A stretch of 64,000 nucleotides of DNA from Roseitranquillus sp963749675 (GTDB lineage Bacteria; Pseudomonadota; Alphaproteobacteria; Rhodobacterales; Rhodobacteraceae): assembly GCA_963749675.1 (NCBI GenBank), contig CAVVNT010000001.1:62001-126000 (forward strand), read 5' to 3'. Position 1 is the first letter of the stretch. Each line of letters begins with the position of its first letter. Of this stretch, positions 35,490-43,629 are shown piece after piece. Under the pieces are notes generated by a model that saw nothing but the letters and a program-made list of their open reading frames with translations, searched no databases and was not told the DNA's origin. The position numbers and the translations under genes are program-made.

Positions 35490-36612
35490 ACAGCGACATC
35501 CGCAGCCGCCTCGAGCTGCGCCCGATCATCAATGTCTCGGGCACGATGACGGCGCTGGGCGCCTCGATCATCGGGCCTGAGGCGATCTCGGCGATGGGCG
35601 AGATCGCGACCGAGTGGGTGGAGATGGACGATCTGCAGCGCCGCGCTTCGACGACCATCGCGCGCCTGACCGGCGGCGAGGCGGGCTTCGTCACCGCCTG
35701 CTGTGCCGCGGCCATCACGATGTCGGTTGCCGGCGCGATGACGGGAAAGCGTCTCCTCGCGATAGAGCGGCTGCCGGACGACACCACCGGGCTCAAGACC
35801 GATGTGATCCTGCAGGCCGGGCACTCGGTCAGCTACGGCGCCCCGGTCGACCAGTCGATCCGGCTGGCGGGCGGCCGCGTGGTGCTGTCGGGGACGGTGA
35901 GCTCGGCGCGGGACTACCACATTGCCGAGGCGATCACCGAGCAGACGGCGGCGGCGCTCTACGTGGTCTCGCACCACACCTTGCAATACGGCATGGTGCC
36001 GCTCGAGACCTTCGCCGCGATCTGCCACGAGAAGGGCGTTCCGGTCATCGTCGACGCCGCCTCGGAATGCGATCTCCGCGGCTTTCTCGGGAAGGGCGCG
36101 GACGTCGTCTGCTACTCCGGGCACAAGTTCCTTTCCGGCCCGACGAGCGGGATCGTGGCGGGGCGCAAGGACCTTGTGCGCGCGGCGTATCTGCAGAACC
36201 GCGGCATCGGCCGGGCGATGAAGGTCGGCAAGGAGACTGTGGCCGGGACGATGGCGGCCCTCGACGCGTGGGACCGGCGTGACCATCACGCCGTCCGGGC
36301 GCGTGAGGCGGCCGCGCTCCGCCTCTGGCTCGAGGCGTTCTCGGGTCTTTGCGGCATCGTGGCCCGGATCGTACCGGATCCGACGAATAACCCCCTCGAC
36401 CGGCTCGAACTCCGCGTCGAGCCCGAAAGCGGGTACACCGCCGCTGGTCTGGCCGCGGCGCTGGCGGCCGGGGACCCGCCGATCATCGTGTGCGCGCACG
36501 AGACCGAGCGCGGGCACTTCCAGCTCGATCCCTGCAACCTCCACCCCGGCGAGGCGGAGATCGTTGCGACGGCGCTGAGGTCGGTGCTGCAGCGTGCAGA
36601 TCGTTCTGCAAT
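35490..36612 (+). CDS. SelA/DgaE-like PLP-dependent enzyme
   Basis: Aminotransferase-fold PLP protein of the L-seryl-tRNA(Sec) selenium transferase-like group, which includes D-glucosaminate-6-phosphate ammonia lyase. Seen are DIRSRLELRPIINVSGTMTA, LTGGEAGFVTACCAAAITMS, VPVIVDAASECDLRGFLGKG and the PLP lysine in CYSGHKFLSGPTSGIVAG. No ATG precedes ELRPIINVSG in frame, so the 5' end (about 35490) is disturbed. The open frame runs on to 37411 without the expected stop; the family length of about 375 residues ends near 36612. A role in sugar-acid or amino-sugar breakdown fits the adjacent permease and SDR. Confidence 0.7.
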
Positions 36613-36775
36613 CGCGAGGACCGCGCCGGCCGGCGGCGCCCAGGCGGCGACTCGCTGGCCGGACCGAGCGGCGAAGGATGTTGAAGGCCGCCCGGAGCCC
36701 GGGACTTCGCGCACCCACGGCGATCGGAAGTGGCGCGGATGCGCGGCCGTCGTGCCGCGCATCCGCCTCGTGGCG

Positions 36776-37297
36776 CTACTGCGCCTCCTGGCACTTGCGC
36801 ATCTCTGCGATGGCGTCGTGCGTCCCTTCGAGGCTGATCGACACCGGCTCGCCGCCGGCGGGCGTGATCGTCAGGGTGTTCCGCTGGGCGACGTCGTAGA
36901 CAAAGTCGGGGTTGTCGACCGGCGCCCAGACCCCGTGATGACCTTCCATCCGCCTGAGGAGGCCCATCTTTTCGTTGATTTCGGTGCCGCTGAACTTCCG
37001 GCCGTCGACGTCGAATTCAGCGGTATCCGCGGCGTCCTTGCCGATCACCCTCTCCTTGGAATAGAGCGCGATGTACCCGGTCCGGCTGTCGGCGCCGCGC
37101 GAGTTGTCGATTCCCATCTCGACCTGCATGCCATCTCCCATGGTCCGGGTGATCAGGCAGCCGTCGCCCATGTCCTTGTTGACCATGATGTCCCATCCGC
37201 CTGCCGCGCCGTACGTCTCGAAGTTGCCGGCGGTCGCGGCCATAGCCGCCATCGCCGAGATGGCGGCGGCCAAGCCCATCTTGCGCAGTCCACTCAT
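36776..37297 (-). CDS. Hypothetical secreted protein
   Basis: A 173-residue protein with signal peptide MSGLRKMGLAAAISAMAAMA, then GGWDIMVNKDMGDGCLITRT, ADSRTGYIALYSKERVIGKD and a C-terminal NPDFVYDVAQRNTLTITPAG, EMRKCQEAQ. It resembles exported beta-rich proteins that are common and uncharacterised in Rhodobacterales (one Cys near residue 47 and one near the C-terminus could pair). A GGAGGG site precedes ATG 37297. Divergent from the receiver-domain operon with a dyad between them. Confidence 0.65.
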   Translation of the reverse strand: MSGLRKMGLAAAISAMAAMAATAGNFETYGAAGGWDIMVNKDMGDGCLITRTMGDGMQVEMGIDNSRGADSRTGYIALYSKERVIGKDAADTAEFDVDGRKFSGTEINEKMGLLRRMEGHHGVWAPVDNPDFVYDVAQRNTLTITPAGGEPVSISLEGTHDAIAEMRKCQEAQ

Positions 37298-37401
37298 CGG
37301 GGTTCCCTCCATGTGTTGGTACCGCCGCACAGGCGCGGCGGCGCCGGAACGATAGCAGCTTGCGACGGCAGCGGGTCCGACCCCGAAGATTCCGCCCGTT
37401 C

Positions 37402-37423
37402 GACCCCGTAATTTTACGAGGTC
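37402..37423. promoter_or_regulatory. Inverted repeat between divergent genes
   Basis: GACCCCGTAA (37402-37411), TT, TTACGAGGTC (37414-37423): 9 of 10 positions pair. It is centred between the start codons at 37297 and 37478 and could be an operator for either or both. No matching regulator is known. Confidence 0.4.
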
Positions 37424-37477
37424 CCAGCGCGGCCGGTTCGGTGCATCCTCGGCAGAGACAAACAGGGGGACCTCCCC

Positions 37478-37876
37478 GTGCGCTGTGCGGTGCTCGCTGA
37501 CCGACACCACGGCTTGCGCGAAGCGATCCGCGGGCTGCTCGAGGGGATCTTCGATGTGATCGTGATGGTAACGGACGAGCCGTCCTTGATGGCAGCCGTG
37601 GAGAGGATGCAAGCCGATGTCGCTTTGGTCGATCTGTCGGTCTCGGAGCACAGCGGTCTGCACATGCTGCATCGCCTCCGGACGCGGTTTCCGCACGCGA
37701 CGCTCATCGCGATGAGCGGCTCCAGCGAACCCCGTCTGATCTGCGCCGCCTCGAAGGCGGGCGCGGACGCATTCGTGTCGAAGATGGCGATCGCGACCGA
37801 ACTGATACCGATGATCGAGGCACTCGCGCCTTCACGCCAGGACGCGCGGACGGAAAGGGAAAACGACGGATGCTGA
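37478..37876 (+). CDS. Stand-alone response-regulator receiver domain protein
   Basis: A 132-residue CheY-like receiver without an output domain. The phosphoacceptor is probably Asp52 (DVALVDLSVSEHSGL), the acidic pocket Asp8, Ser80 replaces the usual Thr/Ser switch and Lys102 (FVSKMA) is the conserved lysine. The C-terminal 20 residues are charged. It starts with GTG 37478 after AGGGGGA, and overlaps the next gene by 7 bases. No histidine kinase is encoded nearby. Receivers linked directly to exported-protein genes are uncommon. Confidence 0.82.
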   Translation: MRCAVLADRHHGLREAIRGLLEGIFDVIVMVTDEPSLMAAVERMQADVALVDLSVSEHSGLHMLHRLRTRFPHATLIAMSGSSEPRLICAASKAGADAFVSKMAIATELIPMIEALAPSRQDARTERENDGC

Positions 37877-38433
37877 GAACGAGGGACCAATCGGAGTTGC
37901 CCGAACCCCATGGTCATGGCGCTGTGTCGCGAAGGGGTGTCCTTCTGGGGACGATGGCGCTCGCCGCTGCCGGCAATCCCGGCTGGGCGCAGGACGAGGC
38001 GCAGGCGGACTTTCTGTTCGTCCAGACCGCCACGGGCATGGCGTTCGACGCCGGGCAGAACCGCCTGACCCTGAGCGGCGTCAGCCCGGTGACGTTGTTC
38101 TTCTCGGACCGGCCCGAGCGCATCGCGGGCAACATGGCGACCGCGCGCTTCGTGCCGTTCTGGAGCGAGGGCCGCGACAGCTTCCTGTCGGATCCGCCGA
38201 ACGCCGACCTCTCCGTCCTGGAGGACGGGAAGCTGCGCCAGACCGTGGTCGTCCTGCACGATCCGGTGCTCGCGGAGGGCGACCTGCACTACACGGTGAA
38301 GATCCTCGAGGGGGACATGCCGGTAGTGGGCGAAACCGTCTCGCTCTTCATCGACGTGATCGGCATGCCGCTGACCCCCGTGTCGTACGCCGGCGTCGCC
38401 CGGCGGGGCTACCGGCGGGCCGTGCTGAGATGA
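37870..38433 (+). CDS. Hypothetical Tat-exported protein
   Basis: A 187-residue protein. VSRRGVLLGTMALAAAGNPG followed by WAQ is a twin-arginine signal near residue 20. The mature part is beta-rich: DFLFVQTATGMAFDAGQNRL, TLSGVSPVTLFFSDRPERIA, MATARFVPFWSEGRDSFLSD, then KLRQTVVVLHDPVLAEGDLH. No cofactor motif is seen. Overlaps both neighbours, so it is cotranscribed with the receiver and the beta-barrel genes. Function unknown. Confidence 0.7.
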   Translation: MLRTRDQSELPEPHGHGAVSRRGVLLGTMALAAAGNPGWAQDEAQADFLFVQTATGMAFDAGQNRLTLSGVSPVTLFFSDRPERIAGNMATARFVPFWSEGRDSFLSDPPNADLSVLEDGKLRQTVVVLHDPVLAEGDLHYTVKILEGDMPVVGETVSLFIDVIGMPLTPVSYAGVARRGYRRAVLR

Positions 38434-38483
38434 GCCGCGCCATGAGGCGGCCGAACAATGTCCTCGGGAAAGGGATCGTCGAG

Positions 38484-39212
38484 ATGAAGAAGACGCTGGT
38501 ACTGATTGCCGCACTCTCGGCCGGCCCCGTGGCCGCGCAGGATTGGACGTTCGACGCAACGCTCTACGGCTGGATCCCGGGACTGAGCGTCTCTCTCGAC
38601 ACCGCCCTCGGCGAGATCGAGACGGAGTCGAGCGGCAGTGACGCGCTGGAAGACCTCGACATGGCGTTCATGGGCACGTTCGAGGCCAGGACGGGACGCT
38701 GGGGGCTCCTCGGCGACCTCATCTATGCCGACCTTTCGGCCACCGAAGACACGCCCTTCGGCCTCGCCTTCTCAGACGCCGAAGTCGAGACGCGGCTGGT
38801 CGCGTTCAGCGGATATGCGGCGTACCGGGTCCATGACAGCCCACGCCTCGCCTTCGACGTGGCGGGCGGCTTCCGGACGTTCGGGCTCGACGTCGACGCG
38901 TCATTGAAGTCGGCCGGGCGGGTGCGGGATCGAGACTTCAGCGCCGAGGAGACCTGGACGGTGCCCCTGGTCGGGGCGCGCGTCACCGCGCCGTTCAACG
39001 ACCGCTGGTTCGGCGCCGCCTTCGCCGACGTCGGCGGACTCTCCGGCGACAGTTCCACATGGCAGGCCCTCGCGACCGTCGGGTACCGCTTCGACGCGCG
39101 GTGGTCGGCCCGCTTCGGCTACCGCTACATGAGCATCGAGAAGGAAATCGACGGGCGCGACCTGACCGTCGGCCTCTCAGGCCCGGTCATCGGCATTTCG
39201 GCGCGCTTCTGA
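38484..39212 (+). CDS. Outer membrane beta-barrel protein
   Basis: From ATG 38484, MKKTLVLIAALSAGPVAAQD gives a signal peptide and a mature part of about 223 residues with alternating amphipathic strands (WTFDATLYGWIPGLSVSLDT, GRWGLLGDLIYADLSATED, ARWSARFGYRYMSIEKEIDG). It ends with an aromatic residue (GISARF), as outer-membrane barrels do. The upstream in-frame ATG at 38430 would add a basic N-terminus and spoil the signal peptide. Third gene of the operon. Confidence 0.8.
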   Translation: MKKTLVLIAALSAGPVAAQDWTFDATLYGWIPGLSVSLDTALGEIETESSGSDALEDLDMAFMGTFEARTGRWGLLGDLIYADLSATEDTPFGLAFSDAEVETRLVAFSGYAAYRVHDSPRLAFDVAGGFRTFGLDVDASLKSAGRVRDRDFSAEETWTVPLVGARVTAPFNDRWFGAAFADVGGLSGDSSTWQALATVGYRFDARWSARFGYRYMSIEKEIDGRDLTVGLSGPVIGISARF

Positions 39213-39342
39213 TGTCCCGTGCCGGCAGGCAACGAGGCTGGCACACTCGATCCGGCAGCGGAGGTCAAGGCATGGCGAAACCGGAAGGGGAGCCGGCGCC
39301 ACGGGCCGTCTTGAGCTCTCGGTCATCGAAGGAGAAGAACAC

Positions 39343-41847
39343 ATGATGAAGTCTTCACGGATATTGGCGGCCGCTCTGGCGGCCTGCGCGGCGTTCGCCG
39401 GACTGGCGGACGCGGCTGCCGCGCAAGGAGCGTCTGGCGCGCCGAACGACACCAGGACACTCGACGGCCTGCAGTTGCCGCCGCAACCGCAACGGTTCGG
39501 CGGCGAGATCGCAACCGACGCCGACGAATCCACACCCTGGTGGCCGCCGCGCGTCGTCCCGCCCGAGGAGGCGCCGAACGTCCTGCTCATCATCACCGAC
39601 GATTCCGGCTGGGGCATCCCCAGCACCTTTGGCGGCGTCATCCCCTACCCGACGATGGACGCGCTGGCCGAGGATGGGCTCAAGTTCACGTCGATCCATT
39701 CCACGTCGCTCTGCTCGCCCACGCGCGCCGCGCTCATTACCGGGCGCAACCACCACAACGTCGGCTTCGGTGTAATATCCGAGCAGTCGACGGGCTATCC
39801 CGGCTACAACAGCATCATCGGCGAGGACAAGGCGACGATCGGGCGCATCCTGCTCGACAACGGCTACAACACCTCGTGGTTCGGCAAGGACCACAACACG
39901 CCGGCTTTCCAGGCCAGCCAGTCCGGCCCGTTCGACCAGTGGCCGACGGGCATGGGGTTTGAATACTTCTACGGTTTCGTCGGCGGCGACGCGAACCAGT
40001 GGCAGCCGAACCTGTTTCGCAACACCACGCAGATCTATCCGTTCGACGATGCCGAGGGTGAGTGGAACCTGGTCACCGCGATGGCCGACGACGCCATCGA
40101 CTGGATCAGCCGGATGCACCAGACCGATCCATCGAAGCCGTTCCTCGTGAAGTATGCGCCCGGCGCAACCCACGCTCCGCACCACCCGACCAAGGAGTGG
40201 GTCGACAAGATCGAGGCGATGAACCTGTTCGACGACGGCTGGAACGAGCTGCAGAAAACCATCTTCGAGAACCAGAAGAAGATGGGCTATTTCCCCGAGG
40301 ACGCCAAGATCACACCCTGGCCCACCGACTACATCAAGGAGTGGGACACGCTGACCGATGCCGAGAAGAAGCTGTTCATCCGGCAGGTCGACATCTTCGC
40401 CGCCTATTCAGCGTACTCTGACCACGAGATCGGGCGCATCGTCCAGTACCTCAAGGATATCGGCGAATACGAGAATACGCTGATCATCTACATCAACGGC
40501 GACAACGGCACGAGCGCCGAGGGCGGACCGCTCGGCACGCCCAACGAAGTCGCGTGGTTCAATGGCGTCAGCGAAATCCCCGTCGACGAACAGATGAAGT
40601 GGTACGATGTCTGGGGGACCGAGGAGACCTACAACCACATGTCCATCGGCTGGACGTGGGCCTTCGACACGCCGTATCCGTGGATGAAGCAGATCGCCTC
40701 GCAGCTGGGCGGCATCCGGCAGAACATGACGGTGACCTGGCCGGCAAAGATCACCGACAAGGGCGGCAAGCGTGACCAGTTCCTTCACGTCATCGACGTC
40801 GTGCCGACGATCCTAGAGGTCGCAGGGATCACGCCGCCGCAGAGTGTCGACGGGATCATCCAGGCGCCGATGGACGGCAAGAGCTTCGCCTATCTCTTTG
40901 ATGCGGCGAACGCCGATGCCGCCCCACCGCGTGATACGCAGTACTTCGAGATGATGGGAAACTGGGGACTCTGGCATGACGACTGGTTTCTCGCCACCAA
41001 GGTCAACCGCGTTCCATGGAATGCGTTCGGACCCGCCAATCCCGATCCGCTGAACAATCAGGTGTTCGAGCTCTACGATCTCAAGAACGATCCGACGCAG
41101 AGCACTGACGTGGCTGCGGACCACCCCGACATGGTTCAGGAGCTTAGGGAAACGTTCATCCGCGAAGCCACGAGGTACCAGGTCTTCCCGCTGGATGCGT
41201 CGGTAGGGACGCGGATGGCGACGCCGCGCCCGAACATCACCGCCGGGAGGACGGAGTTCGTCTACACGCGGCCGATGACCGGTCTACCACAGGGCGATTC
41301 ACCCGGAATCCTGAACGCGTCCTACACGATCACCGCCGAGATCGACGTGCCCGAGGGTGGCGGCGAGGGCATGATCCTGACCTCCGGCGGCCGCTTCGCG
41401 GGCTACGGGTTCTACCTGCTGGAGGGCAAGCCAGTGTTCCTGTGGAACATGCTCGATCTCGATCGGATCAAGTGGGAGGGTCAGGAAGCCCTTAGCCCCG
41501 GCAAGCACACCGTCGAGTTCGACTTCGCCTATGACGGCATCGGTGCCGGGACGCTGCTCTACAACAGCATCAGCGGGGTTGGCCAGTCCGGCACCGGCAC
41601 GCTGAAGGTCGACGGCACGGTGGTCGACACAAAGAAGATGGACAAGACCATCCCGATCATCCTGCAATGGGACGAGAGCTTCGACATCGGTTCGGATACG
41701 CTGACCGGCGTGAACGACGCCGACTACAAGCCGCCGTTCCCGCTGACCGCAACGCTGGACAAGCTCACGATCAAGGTCGACCGGCCGCAGCTCTCCGACG
41801 CCGACAAGGCAAAGCTGCAGGCGGCGATGCAGAAGGCCAGCGACTGA
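39343..41847 (+). CDS. Type I arylsulfatase, large, exported
   Basis: Sulfate-ester hydrolase of 834 residues with signal peptide (MMKSSRILAAALAACAAFAG, cleavage near AAAAQ). The metal-binding aspartates are in NVLLIITDDSGWG near residue 85. The active-site motif LCSPTRAALITGRNHH carries Cys124, which must be converted to formylglycine. Further metal and base residues are in KYAPGATHAPHHP and NGDNGTSAEGG. Roughly 250 residues after the sulfatase domain form a beta-rich C-terminal domain. The gene is intact. No formylglycine-generating enzyme or sulfatase maturase is in the window. The natural substrate is unknown. Confidence 0.93.
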   Translation: MMKSSRILAAALAACAAFAGLADAAAAQGASGAPNDTRTLDGLQLPPQPQRFGGEIATDADESTPWWPPRVVPPEEAPNVLLIITDDSGWGIPSTFGGVIPYPTMDALAEDGLKFTSIHSTSLCSPTRAALITGRNHHNVGFGVISEQSTGYPGYNSIIGEDKATIGRILLDNGYNTSWFGKDHNTPAFQASQSGPFDQWPTGMGFEYFYGFVGGDANQWQPNLFRNTTQIYPFDDAEGEWNLVTAMADDAIDWISRMHQTDPSKPFLVKYAPGATHAPHHPTKEWVDKIEAMNLFDDGWNELQKTIFENQKKMGYFPEDAKITPWPTDYIKEWDTLTDAEKKLFIRQVDIFAAYSAYSDHEIGRIVQYLKDIGEYENTLIIYINGDNGTSAEGGPLGTPNEVAWFNGVSEIPVDEQMKWYDVWGTEETYNHMSIGWTWAFDTPYPWMKQIASQLGGIRQNMTVTWPAKITDKGGKRDQFLHVIDVVPTILEVAGITPPQSVDGIIQAPMDGKSFAYLFDAANADAAPPRDTQYFEMMGNWGLWHDDWFLATKVNRVPWNAFGPANPDPLNNQVFELYDLKNDPTQSTDVAADHPDMVQELRETFIREATRYQVFPLDASVGTRMATPRPNITAGRTEFVYTRPMTGLPQGDSPGILNASYTITAEIDVPEGGGEGMILTSGGRFAGYGFYLLEGKPVFLWNMLDLDRIKWEGQEALSPGKHTVEFDFAYDGIGAGTLLYNSISGVGQSGTGTLKVDGTVVDTKKMDKTIPIILQWDESFDIGSDTLTGVNDADYKPPFPLTATLDKLTIKVDRPQLSDADKAKLQAAMQKASD

Positions 41848-41859
41848 ACCGCAGGGTGC

Positions 41860-41875
41860 GCCGGAAATTTCCGGC
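41860..41875. repeat. Perfect 16-bp palindrome after the arylsulfatase gene
   Basis: GCCGGAAATTTCCGGC, 12 bases past the stop. Without a loop it is a weak terminator; it could also be a protein-binding site. The rest of 41848-42116 (269 bases) holds no gene. Confidence 0.4.
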
Positions 41876-42116
41876 TCCAACGTGCGGAGAGCCGATCAGC
41901 CAGACCTTCCAGAACGTCCGCGACGGGCGCCTGGGAGGTCGATCGGTCGAAAGAATACCGCCGCGTGGCAGATCGACCCTCGGAGGTCGAACCCCGGTCG
42001 GCGGCACGAAGAGGTCCAGCGTTTTGCGAGCAATACCCGGAGCTCGCGAACCGATGGCGGCGGTGCAACGTGTGCGCACTGCCACTCAGATTGATCCGGG
42101 TTGAAGGAGTGTGAAC

Positions 42117-42374
42117 ATGATCAAGTCCATCGTCACAGCCGCAGCGATCGCCGGCTTCGCCCTGACCGCGCCGATGGCCGCTCTCGCCCAGAGCCAGCTT
42201 GCGGATGAGTTGAAGCCGAGGCTCATCGAGCTCGGCATGGATTCGAGCGAGGTCGACAAGATCGACAACGCGTCGGAAGAGCAACTCACGCAAATCGAAG
42301 CGATCGTCGCGGGCGAAGGCGACGAGATGACCAAGCAGGACGAGGTCTCCGCCATCCTCGCCGAGGTCGAATAA
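42117..42374 (+). CDS. Small secreted hypothetical protein
   Basis: An 85-residue protein starting MIKSIVTAAAIAGFALTAPM with cleavage at AALAQ. The mature 60 residues are acidic and helical (LADELKPRLIELGMDSSEVD, QIEAIVAGEGDEMTKQDE). A GAAGGAG ribosome site lies 7 bases upstream of ATG 42117. Followed by a clear stem-loop. Function unknown; such small acidic periplasmic proteins recur in Rhodobacterales. Confidence 0.7.
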   Translation: MIKSIVTAAAIAGFALTAPMAALAQSQLADELKPRLIELGMDSSEVDKIDNASEEQLTQIEAIVAGEGDEMTKQDEVSAILAEVE

Positions 42375-42391
42375 CCTCGCGGGACGTCACG

Positions 42392-42424
42392 CCCGCCTGC
42401 GGAGACGATCTGCAGGCGGGTTGT
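42392..42424 (+). terminator. Stem-loop terminator after the small secreted protein gene
   Basis: CCCGCCTGC (42392-42400), 11-base loop, GCAGGCGGG (42412-42420), followed by TTGT. A 9-bp G+C stem; the T run is short. Confidence 0.65.
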
Positions 42425-42567
42425 CGGGACCGCCACTACGGACCGGGCAAGGGACTTTCTGCATAGCAGCATTGCGCCGCCAGCCATTGTGCACGCGCAG
42501 CATTCGTCCATGTTTGAGACACGCGCCCCCGATCGGCGCACCTATTCATTCTCACTGGACACACGAC

Positions 42568-42780
42568 ATGACATACGAAATTTCGCAGCAAGACCGTTCG
42601 ACCGGCATTGGCGCCCGCATCGTCAGCTTCTTCTCTAACTTCGCCGAAGCGATCGAGAGACGCCGCGCGTTCGAGCGGGTCTATAGCGAGCTTGCTTCGC
42701 TCTCCGACCGGGAACTCTCGGACATCGGCCTGTCGCGGTCGCAGATCGTCGACATCGCCTGGGAATCCAGCGAGGCCTAA
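42568..42780 (+). CDS. DUF1127 domain protein
   Basis: A 70-residue protein starting MTYEISQQDRSTGIGARIVS. The C-terminal DUF1127 (YjiS-like) motif is RVYSELASLSDRELSDIGLS with RSQIVDIAWESSEA. Small DUF1127 proteins in related bacteria are linked to RNA or phosphate metabolism, but the role here is open. Its TAA overlaps the stop of the convergent bchO, marking the edge of the photosynthesis cluster. Confidence 0.82.
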   Translation: MTYEISQQDRSTGIGARIVSFFSNFAEAIERRRAFERVYSELASLSDRELSDIGLSRSQIVDIAWESSEA

Positions 42781-43629
42781 CCTGCTAGGAAGGCCGTGAT
42801 GCGCTCGGCGACGAGGTCCGGCGCCTCCTCGTGGACGAGGTGCCCGTAGGGCCCGAGGCTCTCCACCTGCGCGTTCGGCATTTGCGCGGCCGCCGTGCGG
42901 GACACCTCCGGCGGGACCGTCTTGTCGCGGTCTCCGACGAGAAACAGGGTCGGCACCGGATTCCGCGGCAGCCGGGCGGCGAGCCCGTCGAGCCGCCATT
43001 GCGCCATCATCGACAGCGTCCCGTCAACGTGGCGCGCGTCTCCGATGAGCCGACGGTAGAGGGCCATGCCCTCGTCGTCGATGCGGCTCCCGGTCGAATC
43101 GATGAGCTCCCGTACCCTCTTCTCGCTGCGCGCCGTGCGGGCGAAGAGGGGCGGCACGAGGGGGTTGAGGGCCAGCAGCTTGGCCATGAAGGGGAACAGC
43201 CACCCGGCGAACCCTTCGAACGCTCCGAGCGCGGCGTTGATGCCGACGACGCCCGAGAGCGGCCTGCTCTCCGACATCCTCAGCGCGATGGCCGCGCCGG
43301 CGGAATGACCGGCGGCCACCTTCGGCGCGGCGTCCAGGGCATCGAGCAGCGACCAGAGGTCCTCCGACGTCGTGTCGAGGCCGAGGCGTTGACGCGAGCC
43401 CTGCCGGGTGAATCCCTGTCCCGGCAGGTCGGGCGCTATCACCCGCCAGTCCCGGCTGAGCGCCGGAAGCAGTCCGCGCAGGCTCTGGGTGGCCCCGCCG
43501 GATCCGTGCAGCAACAGCAGGTCCGGTCCCTCGCCGGCGACCTGTACGTGCCATCGGTGGGGGCGGACATCGACGAAGCGCGAGAATTCGCGGTTCGGCC
43601 ACGACGCTCCGTCCTCGTGCCCAGTCCAT
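42777..43629 (-). CDS. bchO: Alpha/beta hydrolase BchO, magnesium chelatase accessory protein, frameshifted at 5' end
   Basis: Alpha/beta-fold protein encoded with Mg-chelatase subunits in phototrophic proteobacteria. The main frame has LHGSGGATQSLRGLLPALSR, nucleophile elbow VAAGHSAGAAIAL, the acid in LFLVGDRDKTVPPEV and histidine in GPYGHLVHEEAPD. The start ATG 43629 (MDWA) lies in another frame; one extra base near 43607 rejoins it to EDGASWPNREFSRFVDVRPH. Total about 283 residues. It overlaps the bchD stop by one base. The precise biochemical role of BchO is not established. Confidence 0.88.

Noticed and set aside
36613..37411. Continuation of the SelA-like frame as a 621-residue protein
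   Set aside because: The extension beyond about 36612 is antisense to the well-formed secreted-protein gene 36776-37297 and has no family similarity; a missed stop through frameshift is more likely.
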